Source: Epiperipatus broadwayi (lineage: Eukaryota; Onychophora; Udeonychophora; Euonychophora; Peripatidae). From it: a stretch of 64,000 nucleotides of DNA. Shown piece by piece: positions 1 through 12,770 of the stretch. The first letter of the stretch is position 1. The number at the start of each line of letters is the position of its first letter. The DNA lies in contig JAQFVV010006470.1 of the NCBI GenBank assembly GCA_028023455.1, positions 524,001 through 588,000 of the forward strand, given 5' to 3'. The notes below the pieces were generated by a model that did no database searches, was not told the DNA's origin, and saw only the letters and a list, made by a program, of their open reading frames with translations. Both the position numbers and the translations under genes were made by a program.

Positions 1-174
1 TTAAAAAATGCCTGTATAAAATTAAAGATTAAAATTCTTTGTTATAGCTAGCTTCGGCGTATTCTGCCATCTTAAGTAGCTATACTTAAGTGGCAATACT
101 TAAGATGGCGGAATACGCCGAAGCTAGCTATAGCAAATACTTTTAATCTTTAATTTTATACAGGCATTTTTTAA
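1..174. repeat. Foldback / long hairpin element
   Basis: Bases 1-78 are nearly the exact reverse complement of 97-174, leaving an 18-base spacer; the few mismatches lie mainly around 36-44. Both ends terminate in TTAA next to a GCC-containing block. No ORF is present. It could be a MITE-like or foldback transposon. The left end coincides with the window start, so the arm may continue outside and the true boundary is unknown. Confidence 0.75.
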
Positions 175-180
175 AATTTT

Positions 181-732
181 GTAGTTTTTATTCTAGTGAA
201 TATTGTTATATATATATATGTGCGTGTGTGTGTATGTGTAAATTAAATAAATAATACTTGGAGTACAACATGGGTTCTTGGAATACGCGATGGTTTCCTA
301 TTTTTTCCGTGTCTATCATAAATACATTGTCTCCTATCCTTTTTCTTGTTTTATAGGGTTTATTGGATAGATTGAAAAAAAAATGAACCTGGGTTACTTA
401 AGGATGAATAACATTAAATTTGTATAAAATCTAAAAAAAATATATCCTATTTATTAATAATGTTTACAAAGAAAATAAATTAAGTATACATTTATAATTT
501 ATCTAACGTTTTAAATCAAATAAATTATTTCGTATAATTTATAGCACAATTGACGTCAGAGGACTTTTAGCATTATAAGTTTCTCTCCTACCAACTAAAA
601 TTTTAAATTTTTAAATAGACTTTTTAAATAAACTAAAATTCAGGAAAACTAAAATCCTACAATAATTATTTTTGCTTGAATATTTTTAATTCATTTTTAC
701 TTAGTATTTATAAAAACAATCTATAGTACTAT
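181..732. other. AT-rich stretch without a gene
   Basis: Holds a short mixed (TA)n/(GT)n run near 210-240 and otherwise AT-rich unique-looking sequence. No ORF or RNA gene is recognised. Confidence 0.6.
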
Positions 733-1338
733 ATGATCATCATCATCATCAACCATTATCAATCCACTGCAGGATGAAGGTCTCTCTAAGTTTAATCCAT
801 CTTCTCTGATCTTTAGCTTCTCTTGTTCACAACACTCCTGCACATTTTCTTATTTCATCCATCCATCTCACATGTGGTCTCTTTCTGGGTCTTTTACAAT
901 CTCTTGGAATCCAGTTTAAAATTCCAATTGTCCATCTATTATCATCTCTTCTAGCAATATGTTTAGCTCAACTCCATTTCAATCTTTTAATTTTTTCAAT
1001 AAGGTCAGTAACACCTGTTTGTTGTCTTACCCATACATTGAGTTTTCGAACTCCTCTTGTGACTCCCAACATACATCTCTCCATACTCCTTTGAGTGGTC
1101 TGAAGTCTCGGTATTGCTCTTCTATTAAGTGTCCAAGTCTCAGATCCATAAGTAAGAACTGGTAAAACACATTTGTTAAAAACCATCCTTTTCAAACACA
1201 TAGGCATATTTCCTTTTAGTATCAAGTTATTTCTACCAAAACACTCCAACCAAGTTTAATTCTATGATTAATTTCCTCCATTATGTTTCCATCTGTATTA
1301 ATAATCTGACCAAGGTATTTGTAACTGTTAACTTCTTC

Positions 1339-1935
1339 TCATTCTTCATAATCAATCTTTATTTTCATATTTTGAGCAAATCGATTAAACATTACTTTAG
1401 TCTTTTTAACATTTATCTTTAGTCCTACTTTTCTATTTTCATCTGCTAACTCCTGCAACATTTCCTGCAGCTCTGAAGCATTATTTGCAAAAACAACTAC
1501 ATCATCTGCGAAATCTAAATGACTTAAATACTCTCCATTTACTTTCACTCCTTTAGTTTCCCATTTTAATCCACAAAATACTTCTTGCAGCACTGCTGTA
1601 AAAAGTTTTGGAGATATGGAGTCACCTTGTCTTACACCTTTCTCAATGTTGATTTTTCCAGTATCATTATGTAATCTAATTGTTGCTGTTGCATTTTTAT
1701 AAATATTCTTTAAAATATGACAATATCCTGGATCTATACCTTGATGATCCAATGCTTTAATCACTGAAGAAATGTGTATAGAATCGAATGCCTTTTCATA
1801 ATCTACAAATCCAAAACATAATGACAACTCATATTCGTTTGTCCTTTCTATGACTTCTCTCAATACCTGGATATGATCTATTGTACTAAAACCACTTTTA
1901 AATCCAGCTTGTTCTCTTGGTTGGTGGAAATCCAA
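1339..1935 (-). pseudogene. RTE-like reverse transcriptase core (fragment)
   Basis: This 198-residue open stretch holds the catalytic part of a LINE reverse transcriptase: motif A region FVDYEKAFDSI, motif B region GVRQGDSISPKLF and the catalytic motif C FADDVVVF with both aspartates intact. It continues in other frames on each side (2030-2443 upstream, 968-1249 downstream), so the apparent start methionine is not a real start. The enzyme would copy LINE RNA at the nicked chromosome. The remnant is part of a dead element and has no host role that I can see. Confidence 0.88.
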
Positions 1936-2029
1936 AGTTCTCTGTAGACGAGTTGTAATTATCTTGGTAAAATTTTTATATAGAACTGATAAAAGGCTGA
2001 TAGGTCTGTAATTTATAATATCTTCTTTA

Positions 2030-2443
2030 TCACCTTTTTTTAAATATTCGTATTATTACTGCATTCTTCCCATCTTTCGGTACATCTTTATCATTTAGAC
2101 ATTTGGTATATAACTTTGCTAAAATTGTTTCTATTTCTTCACCTGCTTCTTTTAATATATCAATTATAATTCCATCATTTCCTGGAGCCTTTCCTTGTTT
2201 CATACATTTAATTGCATGTCTCACTTTTTCATTTAAAATTGTGGGCAATTCAGAAGATGTAATAGATATAGGAGGTACTTGTTCTTTATTACTATATAAT
2301 TCTTGATAAAAATCTTCTACCAATTTCATGATGCCATCTCTCTTTTTAGTAATAATTCCATTTTTTTTTCTTATTGCAGATATAAATTTTCTACCAATAG
2401 CAAAATGTTGTTTAACATTCTTGAGACTTTTATTTTCTTTCAC
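2030..2443 (-). pseudogene. RTE-like RT N-terminal part (fragment)
   Basis: This fragment contains the KCMKQGKAPGNDGI block, the conserved lead-in to LINE reverse transcriptases (K..KAPG.DGI), followed by VPKDGKNAVII. It lies directly upstream of the RT core at 1339-1935 in the same element and is separated from it by frame damage around 1935-2030. Confidence 0.85.
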
Positions 2444-2895
2444 AGCTTTCCTTGCTATTTCACAGTTATACTTTCTTATATCATTTTCAACTCTTTCTCT
2501 ACCATTTTACAAAATTCGAGATATTCAATTCTTTTTAATATATCATTTTTGTATATCTTCATATTTTTTCTTTTCTTCATAAATTCTCTAGTCTCAGTAT
2601 AAGTTTTATTAGTCAATTGCTGCTTTTTTCTACCAGCTATCTTTGTTGCAGTTTTTAGAAGTGTATCAGTTATTTTCATATTAATTTCATTCAAGTCTGA
2701 ATCATTTTCAAAATCTCCTAACACTTGAAACCTATTTGTAAGTTCTAATTTAAATTCATTAGAATGTTTCTGAAGATTAGGAATATCAACTGTAAATATT
2801 GTTTTTCTTAATAATTTTTGTCTCTCTAGTTTTACATTAACACGTAACTTACACATTACTAGTCAATGATCACTTCCTGTGTTAAATTTATTAAG

Positions 2896-3890
2896 AACAT
2901 TATAGTACTATATAGATTGCCTAATACAAAATGTTTATACTAAAGAAAAGTATTAAACACGTAAAAGATCTTTACAAATTTTATTCCTATCACTAAAATA
3001 ACCCTATATATTTCTTTTGCTCATCAGAATATTTAAATTTCAATCTAACTGAATCAGTGATGGCATTACGCTGATATGAAAATTTTGAATATGTTCAATT
3101 TGTAGTTGGCATAAAATTATAGCGTTCTTATACCAAATAAAAATTATGACTACAGTCCCTACTACAATTCGCATATTTACTGTTATACCCCTAACAATGT
3201 ACTCATTTTACTGTAGCCTTGTAATACGCAGCATTACCTATGATATTTATAATCATAAATCAATCACATTTATTACCTCTACTATCATGAGCTACAGAAT
3301 AACACACTTATACTATTCAATTCTGTGCTTGGCTTTTTACGTATTTACTAACGATCATATCTCTTTATATAAGGATCTTTAATATTTATAGATAATTTAA
3401 AAAGTATTGAAATATAAGGAAATATTGCTTATAATGTAATTTTATTACCATTTTTACACATCGAAATAAATTTGTGACATTTTTCTCTATGTAAACTAAT
3501 TTTATGTATGACAGCAGCTGTATAGACGCTCTGAAAATGACTCCGGATGAAATATTTTAATCTGAGGTAGAAAATTATTGATTTTATCCGTTTTTGCTTA
3601 GTGGTTAACCCATACAAATATATTTCATTACCTCTAACTTACTCTACAATCGAATAACCTAAACGTATTATATACAATTGAATGTATATTAGTTTTGGGT
3701 TCTATATTATAAAATAAACGCCAATAATTTAATTCCTAATTCCATTTTAACAAATTCAAACTATAAAAGTCGTTTACAAATTTATCCATTAACATCTTGA
3801 GATGTAATATGCTTCATTTTTTTTTACAGTCTAAACTTAATCACGGATTTCTGTTTCAAAGTAACTTGCTTATTTATAATAAAAATATAG
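2896..3890. other. AT-rich stretch without a gene
   Basis: Non-repetitive by eye, AT-rich and with no convincing coding signal. The short ORFs here have low-complexity composition typical of AT-rich noise. Confidence 0.55.
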
Positions 3891-3892
3891 GG

Positions 3893-4055
3893 GATTTGAA
3901 CTCAGACTTTCGTGCAACCTTCAACTATCCACATAATCTCATACTACTGATGTACATGACCACACACATGTAGAAAAGATAAATAATCACCAATATTGGT
4001 ATTTTGTGCTTGAAAGTCCTATGTTCAAATCCGCTATATTTATAATTAAATTTCA
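3893..4055. repeat. SINE-like inverted pair, tRNA-like B box
   Basis: The left half (3893-3985), read on minus, contains AGTTCAAATCC, a good match to a pol III B box (GGTTCNANNCC). The right half contains GTTCAAATCC on plus at about 4025-4036. The left half matches the insert at 15060-15419, including a block with AAAAGATAAATAATCACC. The two halves form an imperfect inverted pair. Probably a decayed tRNA-derived SINE; the A box is not clear. Confidence 0.45.
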
Positions 4056-7000
4056 GGTATAAGCATGCCTGTATTTCACATTTTATTTATAATAATTATT
4101 TTCTCAATATAGGAGAAATCATTAACTGCAAGATCATTATCTTTGTCAGGCTGTTTATTTATTAAACTATCAATAAATGCACAATCTTTAACTTCAGAGT
4201 TACATATTGTATATCTATTGTTATTCCATTGATATCAACTTTTTCCTCTTTACGATGCGTTCACAATCACAACATCACTATTTTTATCAACTTGTTGTAT
4301 TAAATAATTTGCGCGAACTTTTACTGAATCTTCTAAGATCTCAGCTCAATATTATTCAAATTTAGCCATTAATTTTTCCTTGATTTTTCAAATTTAGCAT
4401 TTATATTTTGGGCTACAACTCTATCTTTCTCCCTTAATTCTCGTACCTCAATCAACGTATTTTAAACGAGCTTCCTTAATTTTGTATTATTAATTTCAGA
4501 CATATCCAACACATTCTTATTAGTATTATCATAGTACTTTTTAAACTATAAAGGAGTTAGTATATCGAATAACTCTCAAAATAATAATAAGATATATACG
4601 ATGTTTTCCAGATGTTTTTCTCAAGTCTACACGACCTTTCACTATTATCTTAAAAAATGTCTAACGAAAAGTACAAAAAAGTAAATCATTAACTAATGAC
4701 AATATTCTATGTTTAAATTAAAATTAAAATTAATGATAACAGCTATTTTATACCTATTACACTAAATCTTTGATAATGAATGGAACAAATATCATGCGTA
4801 AATCAAAATAATTTAATTGGCTTGTAGAAGTGCTGATTAAATAGTCAAAATGAGAGTCGTAGATCATATGACTCTATCTCTTAAGCTTGTAAGTTATAAA
4901 GCACGAAACCTTGGTCAGGGAAAAGGGGAGGGGTTTCTGACAGAGATATTTTAAATGATGGCTCTGGCTAAGCATTTATCATAAAGCTTGTACAGGAATT
5001 ATCAATCATAAGCGATGATTAAGTATTACAATTTTTACCTTAGTTTCTTGGAAAGCCGACTGTTTAGAATGTTTCTGTTGCTTCTCATAACAACATTATT
5101 TGTTGTATTAAAATATATTCTTTATTTTAAAATAACAAAATAATAACACTTTTATCTTTACTCTAATTTTTAACATTTTAAAATAACTTTAAAATTTATT
5201 TTACATTCATAACTTTTAATATTTTGTTATACATAATAGAGAACAGTAAACTCATACATGGGGTTACAATACATTCAATGAATAAATATAATTATGCGAA
5301 TGAGCAAAATAATACAGTTATTGTTAATATTATACATTCTTTTCCTCTTACATCATGATGTGTTTTATATAAATGAAAGTATATATAAGTCATTACCTTT
5401 ATTACAGCTTTGTGGCTGAATTCGTTGTTTCATATTATTAATAGTTTATTTGTTTGATATCTTCATTAGTTTCATTTACGTTAAAAACATTTTGATCTTT
5501 TGGTGTTTGTGAATTTAGAAATTTTAAATTGTACAGGTAATATTTAATTCTTGTTGATGCAAATAATTATTTTATTTTCAAACATTCATTATCAATTTTA
5601 TTTTAATATATATATAATTTCGAAAAGTATTTGCATGGAAAATGTATTGCGTGTCCATACATTATTGCATATCAGACAGCATTATTTGATTCATACATAT
5701 TTTATATATCTGCACTCTTTATTTTTTTATAAATATTACCAATATAAGGATATGATTAATATGTCTGTGCATTTTATTCAATGTGTTTTTTGTTTATGTG
5801 TCTATTAAATTTTGGTGATTTCAACGAGTAAATAAAAATTTGGCACATCTAATCTAAATGTGAGAGTAATTGCATACTATATTGTGAGAAGGTTAAACTG
5901 TTTAACTTAAATTTATTATCTGGAGAACATTTGGTAGCCATATAAAAATCTCTTAGATAATTTTTTATTCAAATGAATGCCATAAATGGATGAATGAATG
6001 ATTTTTTTATTAGATGAACATTAGCAAATAAAATACTACTACTTACAAATATATATTGTAACATTCGAAATATCAACATATTGACCATTCATCTTTGTTT
6101 GAGCTAATGTAATCTTCACATAGCTGAATGACTTATTTTATTACGCTTGCGAATGTAATATTCATTGCATAAATTCAAAAAATATATAAAGGTAACTATT
6201 TACAGTGTAATAATACTAAGACGAAAATGTACTAGCTACATCTCTTTTTAAATCTAATTTGTTTTCCACCTGCATAACATTTAACTTTGTGGATCAGATG
6301 AAAATATTTTAACTAAAGTTGAGCTCTTACTATGGTGACGATTTTGGGATAGCAAATAAACATTATGACACTTGTATTTAATTTTTAGAATTAATTAAAA
6401 TTTATGAAGTTATTGGAACAAGTATTTCATCGTGACACAAACTATGAATTATTTAAATGTAAACAAGCGCTACTTGTAATAATAACTTGATTAATTCGAT
6501 GTTGCAATTAAAAAAATATACAGTGGTCCTCTTATCTACTTCAAAATAAACCAAAACACAATAGTAAGTAATATAAGTTTGTTGTATTAAACCAATAATG
6601 GTAGTTAGACAATTAAAATAGGTTAACATGCAATAGGTACTTGCTGTAAGGTAACACACATGTGGTATGAAAATGTAACAAATAGATTATTGTTAGTATT
6701 ATTAATATAAATTTCAATTATAATAACTAAGACATTAGTTAAAAATCATAAATCCAGTGATATTAATAATTTTAATATACTGAAATGATAGCAGAAAGTT
6801 TATATTTCAGCTTTAAAAAGTCATTGGACAAATAATATTTAGCGATTAGAAAAAGAAATTCATTCTGAAGATGATAGTACCCATATAAGAAAACACACAA
6901 CCTCCTTTTTCATGTTTTCTCAGTAACATTGTATCATTCTTCTTGGAAATAATATTTTCAAGTATAAAACCATTTTAAAAACTATCTTTGATATTAGAAG

Positions 7001-7814
7001 GGTAAGATTTTATTGGTCAAACTTTAATCTTATATCAGGTGTAAGTAAAGTACCATTTTCATGCATGCAATAAATAATAAATATAAAGTACAGTTATTCC
7101 CATTAATTTTATTAAACTTATGTTGAATTACCAATTAAATATTAACAAAAATAAGTTTTTAAAATTATATATAAGGCATAGCAAACACTCTAAAGTTATG
7201 CTATAATTATTATATCAGAATAGAAAGAAAAGCAAAAAGACCAAACTGAATGTATGCAAACCAAAGAGAAAGTGTGATTTCATACCAATCAATAAAAATA
7301 TATATAACATGCCATTTTTCATTTAATAGTCTCCTATCCATTAAAAAAAGTAATTGCTAATGAATAAATTCAACAAATCACTATTTCATCATAGGTTTAT
7401 TTATTTATTAAAAAAGTCTAGAAGAATGGTAATTAAAGGGAAATAAAGATTGACTTTTAAGAATATAAATAGAAGAAAAAATGTCATTATCTAACAATAA
7501 AACATAATATTTCTTTAAGGATTTAAACATGTTTGCAGTATCAGATGCTAATATTTCAAATTGAAATTAAATGCGTGACATAATATAATCAGACTTTTTT
7601 TCCTCTTATTTTTTGTAATATTTAAGTTAACATAGGCAAATATTTACTTCTGAGATTACTCTGGTGTCATCCAAAATAGTGGGTTTTTGTAAAATAAAAC
7701 ATGTTGGATAGAGAAAGATATAATTACAGATATTGTCTATAGTTTAATTCTGACAATAACAATAATGTTTAGTGTATTAATGTAAAGATATAACAATGCC
7801 TAACATACATACAT

Positions 7815-7820
<6 letters not shown>
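4056..7820. other. Long AT-rich stretch without a gene
   Basis: I see no coding region, RNA gene or clear repeat family here. The longer ORFs (for example 5551-5808 and 6453-6659) encode I/Y/F/K-rich peptides without motifs. Confidence 0.55.

Positions 7821-7821
<1 letters not shown>

Positions 7822-7858
<37 letters not shown>
7822..7858. repeat. (CA)n/(TA)n microsatellite
   Basis: A short CA run passes into uninterrupted TA dinucleotides and borders the palindrome at 7859-7942. Confidence 0.9.
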
Positions 7859-7862
<4 letters not shown>

Positions 7863-7942
7863 ATTTGAAAATACAGTACTTAATAGTTTATAAAAAATAT
7901 ATGTATTTTATAAACTATTAAGTACTGTATTTTCAAATATTT
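7859..7942. repeat. Short foldback palindrome next to (TA)n
   Basis: About 37 bases (7859-7895) are repeated as their reverse complement at 7903-7942, leaving a loop of a few bases. It abuts a (TA)n tract like the PLE foldbacks, but I could not match it to a PLE family. Confidence 0.7.
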
Positions 7943-8831
7943 ATTTATAAATTTACGTATATTATTTTGAAGAAATACAGACATCGATTTGTAATATATA
8001 TATTCTAATATTTTAATGGTAAAATGACGATTTCATATTATTTTTTTCGGATATTCCATGTAGTAAAATAGCCAAATAACTGATGCTTCGGTACTATAAA
8101 AAGTACCTTCATCGAAGAGTTATTTTTCTTAAATCATATAAATGCATGTGGGATTTAAAATCGGATTTATATTTTTCTTTCTCCTATTTAAATTCTAATA
8201 GTTGGGAAGTTTTAAAATTTATTATGTCCTTCAATATATTCTCACAAATGTTGATAATCTTCTTTAATTCATAACATTCATTTATGCTCTTGAGTCTTTT
8301 AAAAAATCTCTATAGCTACTATTATCAATCGTTCCTCATATTTTTCAATTTTTGCTATAATATTTGTTTTGCCAAATTTTATATCATGATTACTTTATTT
8401 TATGTGAGAATAATCAGTTGATGAAGTGGATTTATCTCTGACTGCCATAATGTTCTGTTCCTTTCTAATAATTAAAATTAACTAATCATGATTTCAATTT
8501 TGATAAAACAAATATTCTAGCAAAAAATGAAAATATCAGTAGATATTGCTATGAGAAGTTATAGAGATTTTTAAAAGACCCAAGAGCATAAATGAAAGGT
8601 GTGAATTAAAGAAGATTAACAATATTTGGAAGAAGCTATTGGAAGACCAAATAAATATGAAAACTTCTCAATCAATAGAATTTAAATATGAAGAGAAATA
8701 AAAATAAATAAATACATTCTTAAATCTCATATGCATTCATATGATTTGAGAAAGAAGGTGCCCTGAGAAACGCACTTGTTATTATACTGAAATGTCAGCT
8801 ATTTAACTATTGTACAAGATGGAATATCTCA

Positions 8832-8835
<4 letters not shown>
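7943..8835. other. AT-rich stretch without a gene
   Basis: No supported gene. The ORF at 8083-8274 has no recognisable motif. Confidence 0.5.

Positions 8836-8869
<34 letters not shown>
8836..8869. repeat. (TA)n microsatellite at outer edge of PLE-A
   Basis: Pure TA run immediately outside the left arm of the PLE-A inverted pair. Confidence 0.95.
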
Positions 8870-8872
<3 letters not shown>

Positions 8873-8931
8873 AAAACAAAGATTTGCACGGGTTAAATAT
8901 ATAAAATACATATTTTGCTGGTTCATCCGTG

Positions 8932-10087
8932 TTAAAAACTTTTAATATTACTATACTGACGTTTCGACTTGGTCACACAAGCCATCCACAGAGTTATAAA
9001 AGGTAGAAAGATGGTTGTAGAGGCGCTACATTCACTGGTTTGAATAAAACGTTGAAATTCCACCAATAGCAAAAATGTTAAATTTAAGAATTTTTTAAAA
9101 AAATCTTTCCAAATAAAAGGAAGTTTGCACGTATCATCTCGCTTATTGATACAATCTGGCCTTTTAAGTATCTCAATGGCTTCTCTAATTTTGCATTGGT
9201 AGAGGTTATCACAATCTGGATATGATCCTGGTACTAGAAAAATCAATTTTATGACCTGAATCTATAGTATGGAGTGAGAGTGCTGATGATGATGAGTGCT
9301 GTTTAACTGCATTAGCATGCTCATCTCTCCTAACACTGATGTGATGATAACTCATACCTATGTAAGAAGCTTTACAATTTTTACATGAGATTTGATAGAC
9401 ACCATGAGATTCAAGAGCGATTGAATCCTTAGGCTTGGTTATTATATTGCTGATCTTTTGATGAGCAGAAAATGCTGTATCTATATTATAGCATTTTAAT
9501 ATACGTCCAATACTGTCTGTAGTTCCTTTTACATATGGAACACAAATCCTAATAGCTGATTTATCATCTTTTTGTTTCCTATTTTGTCTATTTTGGGCTT
9601 GAAATAAGGCTTTTTTTATAAATTTGTAATTATAACTATTTGCTAATAAAACACTATTAATATGATTTATTTCTTCTTTCAGAAGTGTCTCATCTGAAAG
9701 GTTAATTGCTCCATTTAAAAGAGTTTTGGCTACAGAAACTATCTGAGTTGGGTGATGATGAGAATGGAAATGAAAATATCTGTCTGTATGTGTATCCTTT
9801 CTGTAAATAGAAAAAGATAAACTATTTGGTGTTCTGGTGACTAGAACATCAAGAAAAAGGACTTTTCCATCAGACTCTGTCTCCATTGTAAATTTAATAT
9901 GAGGATGCATATTATTTAAATGTAAGAAAAAATCATCTAATTTATTTTTTTCATGTTGCCATATGACAAAAGTGTCATCTATGTATCTGAGCCAAATGAG
10001 AGGTTTTAAAGATGATGATTCTAAAGCACGAGTTTCTGTATATTCCATGAATAAATCAGCTATTACTCCTGAGATAGGTGAGCCCAT
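8932..10087 (-). pseudogene. PLE-A RT and GIY-YIG nuclease, minus copy
   Basis: The long open stretch (9209-10087) begins inside the RT at TPMGSPISG (motif B) and contains LRYIDDTFVIW (motif C with both aspartates), the FLDVLVTR block and then the GIY-YIG region: GVYQISCKNC, ASYIGMS, SVRRDEH and the downstream H..DSGH. A frame change near 9209-9246 moves the C-terminal tail (CDNLYQCKIREAIEILKR) into another frame (8932-9246). The upstream RT motifs are missing, so this is a 5'-truncated pseudogene. PLE proteins copy their RNA at a nick made by the GIY-YIG domain. Confidence 0.88.
8955..8994 (-). ncRNA. Hammerhead-like motif in PLE-A tail (minus copy)
   Basis: On minus: ACT (stem I), CTGTGGA (core; consensus CTGANGA, so A6 is T here), one T, stem II GGCTTG/CAAGTC with a six-base loop, GAA, the palindrome ACGT (stem III), C17, then AGT closing stem I. 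Stem I is only 3 bp and A6 is substituted, so activity is doubtful. The order of parts matches the retrozyme motif at 60992. Confidence 0.5.
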
Positions 10088-10134
10088 AGGAGTACCAAAA
10101 CCTTGTCTGTAATGCTGTCCATTGTATACAAAAT

Positions 10135-11288
10135 ATGTATTTAAAAGACAAAATACCAGACCATATTATTGCTTTGATTAAACATTGTCTCTTAAATACA
10201 TATTTTGTATACAATGGACAGCATTACAGACAAGTTTTTGGTACTCCTATGGGCTCACCTATCTCAGGAGTAATAGCTGATTTATTCATGGAATATATAG
10301 AAACTCGTGCTTTAGAATCATCATCTTTAAAACCTCTCATTTGGCTCAGATACATAGATGACACTTTTGTCATATGGCAACATGGAAAAAATAAATTAGA
10401 TGATTTTTTCTTACATTTAAATAATATGCATCCTCATATTAAATTTACAATGGAGACAGAGTCTGATGGAAAACTCCCCTTTCTTGATGTTCTAGTCACC
10501 AGAACACCAAATAGTTTATCTTTTTTTATTTACAGAAATGATACACATACAGACAGATATTTACATTTCCATTCTCATCATGACCCAACTCAGATAGTTT
10601 CTGTAGCCAAAACTCTTTTAAATTGAGCGATTAACCTTTCAGATGAGACACATCTGAAAGAAGAAATAAATCATATTAATTGTGTTTTATTAGCAAATAG
10701 TTATAATTACAAATTTATAAAAAAAAAGCCTTATTTCAAGCCCAAAATAGACAAAATAGGAAACAAAAAGATGATAAGCCAGCTATTAGGATTTGTGTTC
10801 CATATGTAAAAGGAACTACAGACAGTATCGGACATATATTAAAATGCTATAATATAGATACAGCATTTTCTGCTCATCAAAAGATCAGCAATATAATAAC
10901 CAAGCCTAAGGATTCAATCCCTCTTGAATCCCATAGTGTCTATCAAATCTCATGTAAAAATTGTAAAGCTTCTTACATAGGTATGAGTAATCGTTGCATC
11001 AGTGTTAGGAGAGATGAGCATGCTAATGCAGTTAAACAGCACTCATCATCATCAGCACTCTCACTCCATACTATAGATTCAGGTCATAAAATGGATTTTT
11101 CTAGTGCCAGGATCATATCCAGATGTGATAATCTCTACCAATGCAAAATTAGAGAAGCCATTGAGATACTTAAAAGGCCAGATTGTATCAATAAGCAAGA
11201 TGATACATGCAAACTTCCTTCTATTTGGAAAGATTTTTTTAAAAAAACATTCTTAAATTTAACATTTTTTTTATTGGTAGAATTTTAA
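10135..11288 (+). pseudogene. PLE-A RT and GIY-YIG nuclease, plus copy
   Basis: The plus-strand arm encodes the same protein as the minus arm. 10135-10626 has FGTPMGSPISG, LRYIDDTFVIW and LPFLDVLVTR, then ends at a TGA where the other arm reads GGA. The GIY-YIG part resumes in another frame after an A-rich tract near 10720, with SVRRDEH and CDNLYQCKIREAIEILKR at 10983-11288. The two arms differ at scattered positions, so the pair is not brand new. Confidence 0.85.
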
Positions 11289-11345
11289 CGTTTTATTCAA
11301 ACCAGTGATTATAGCACCTCTACAACCGTCTTTCTATCTTTTATA

Positions 11346-11385
11346 ACTCTGAGGATGGCTTGTGTGACCAAGTCGAAATGTCAGT
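11346..11385 (+). ncRNA. Hammerhead-like motif in PLE-A tail (plus copy)
   Basis: ACT, CTGAGGA (all seven core positions fit CUGANGA), T, stem II GGCTTG/CAAGTC, GAA, ATGT as stem III (ACGT in the sister copies), C17, AGT. Best-preserved PLE-A core in the window. The 3-bp stem I is weak. Confidence 0.55.
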
Positions 11386-11420
11386 ATCGTAATATTAAAA
11401 GTTTTTAACATGGATGAACA

Positions 11421-11756
11421 CTTCCATGAATGCAATAAGCATTGACACCTTTCATGGAAATAGTCATAATGGTTTAATCCCTATAGGTGTGGCCATCATT
11501 AGACTGGATCCCAAAAGACAACATTAATGTGCATCACACACTTGACCCATGGCAGCTATTAAAACACGAGAACTATCCGAAAATATCTAAATGCAATTAT
11601 CCTGTTAAGCAAAGGTAAAGTGAGTTAGAGAGAAACTTAAACCACACCTACAATTTACACATATTTTTTAAAAGATAAAAAAAAAAAATATAATAATTAT
11701 TTAAAATTTTAAAGCACAAATATGAACACTTAAAATACAATACTTTAACAATCGTG

Positions 11757-11760
<4 letters not shown>
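11421..11760. other. Unassigned stretch
   Basis: Slightly less AT-rich than its surroundings, with a short TTCCATGAA...TTCATGGAA inverted repeat near 11423-11460. No gene is recognised. Confidence 0.4.

Positions 11761-11841
<81 letters not shown>
11761..11841. repeat. (TA)n microsatellite
   Basis: About 40 uninterrupted TA units. Confidence 0.98.
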
Positions 11842-11843
<2 letters not shown>

Positions 11844-12770
11844 AAATATGAATTGAACTGATATTGAACTGTTTTAGCTAGAAATAAATTTTAAAAGTTA
11901 ATTCTCAAAATAAAATTTAAAAGGTTTATCAATGATTTATAAGCATATTTACCTAGGTTTTAATTCAGTATTTGGATGATCAACTCTGTCTACTGATACA
12001 GTCAGATTTATAATGGATTCCACTTGGTAGTTGGTGCTTCCTCCTGGTTTAGTGTACTATGGTTAGGCTTGACTTTGCAGAGTCAGTTCATGGCAGATGA
12101 AACATTGGTAAAGTGAGTCAGAGATATATGTTACTGCATGTGGCTAATGGTACTCAAAAATGGGTGATTAAAATTAACAAACACTCAGCTTAGGTGTAGC
12201 AATGCATTTTTCTATCAACATGGCCATATAAAATTGTTTCATCCACATTGATCAGTCATTTTGATTGGCTTATAGGTTCATTGGTAAATTATTTGGGAAC
12301 CTAACTGGATTTCCTCTTTGGTTCTTTGTTTTTGCTTGTTCTGCTGCAACTACTGTTCTTTCTTTTTTTCTGAATATGAACAAAAGGTATTTCAGTATTT
12401 ATACACTCTGACCCTCCTCCACTTGCTCAATTTCTTGGCAATGTTATCAATTCATTTGATCTTTTTTTTAATTAGTTACATTTTTATTTTTTTATCTTAT
12501 ATTTTTTATTCTACAGAATTAGTAAATTATTGTTAATTAATTAGTCTGGAATTTATTTTCAGAAACGATTATATGTTAAATTAAAATACAGAAAAAAAAG
12601 ACAGATAAGTTATAATTAGTCTAACTTAAGCCCAAAGTTCTTTACTTTTTCTTTTAATTATTTTTTTTTTCAACATATTATATATCGAAATATAATTTTT
12701 ATTTTATTTATAAAGTGATGTAACTCATCTAAATACACATACTTATGTACCATGTACATATACACATTGT

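Larger units (their letters stand above)
733..2895 (-). mobile_element. RTE-like non-LTR retrotransposon, 5'-truncated and decayed
   Basis: Read on the minus strand, the element runs from about 2895 to a (TGA)n-type tail at 733-750; RTE-type LINEs often end in a short microsatellite. Pieces in order: the end of an endonuclease domain (NTGSDH, then a stop where R is usual, then LVMCKL; about 2830-2890), a lysine-rich linker (2476-2856), the start of the RT domain (2030-2443), the RT core (1339-1935) and a C-terminal region (968-1249) with the YGSETW and MLGVTR motifs common in RTE-like proteins. Frame changes and stops separate the pieces, so it is inactive. Most of the endonuclease is missing, the usual 5' truncation of target-primed insertion. 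A second, shorter copy lies at 28369-29036. Confidence 0.88.
8870..11420. mobile_element. Penelope-like element family A, head-to-head inverted pair
   Basis: Two 5'-truncated copies of the same PLE lie head to head: a minus-strand copy at 8870-10149 and a plus-strand copy at about 10186-11420, joined by roughly 36 unmatched bases. The arms are long reverse complements, from the RT region at the centre to the 3' tail at the outside. The left arm ends in a (TA)n tract; the right arm stops about 50 bases short of the corresponding 3' end. The same 3' tail recurs as a small foldback at 58650-58905. Head-to-head and tandem partial copies are a known PLE feature. Confidence 0.9.

Noticed and set aside
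2303-2602. Plus-strand ORFs at 2103-2602
   Set aside because: Antisense shadows of the minus-strand RTE element.
5551-5808. 85-residue ORF in AT-rich DNA
   Set aside because: I/Y/F-rich without motifs; such lengths are expected by chance at this base composition on AT-rich strands with runs of T.
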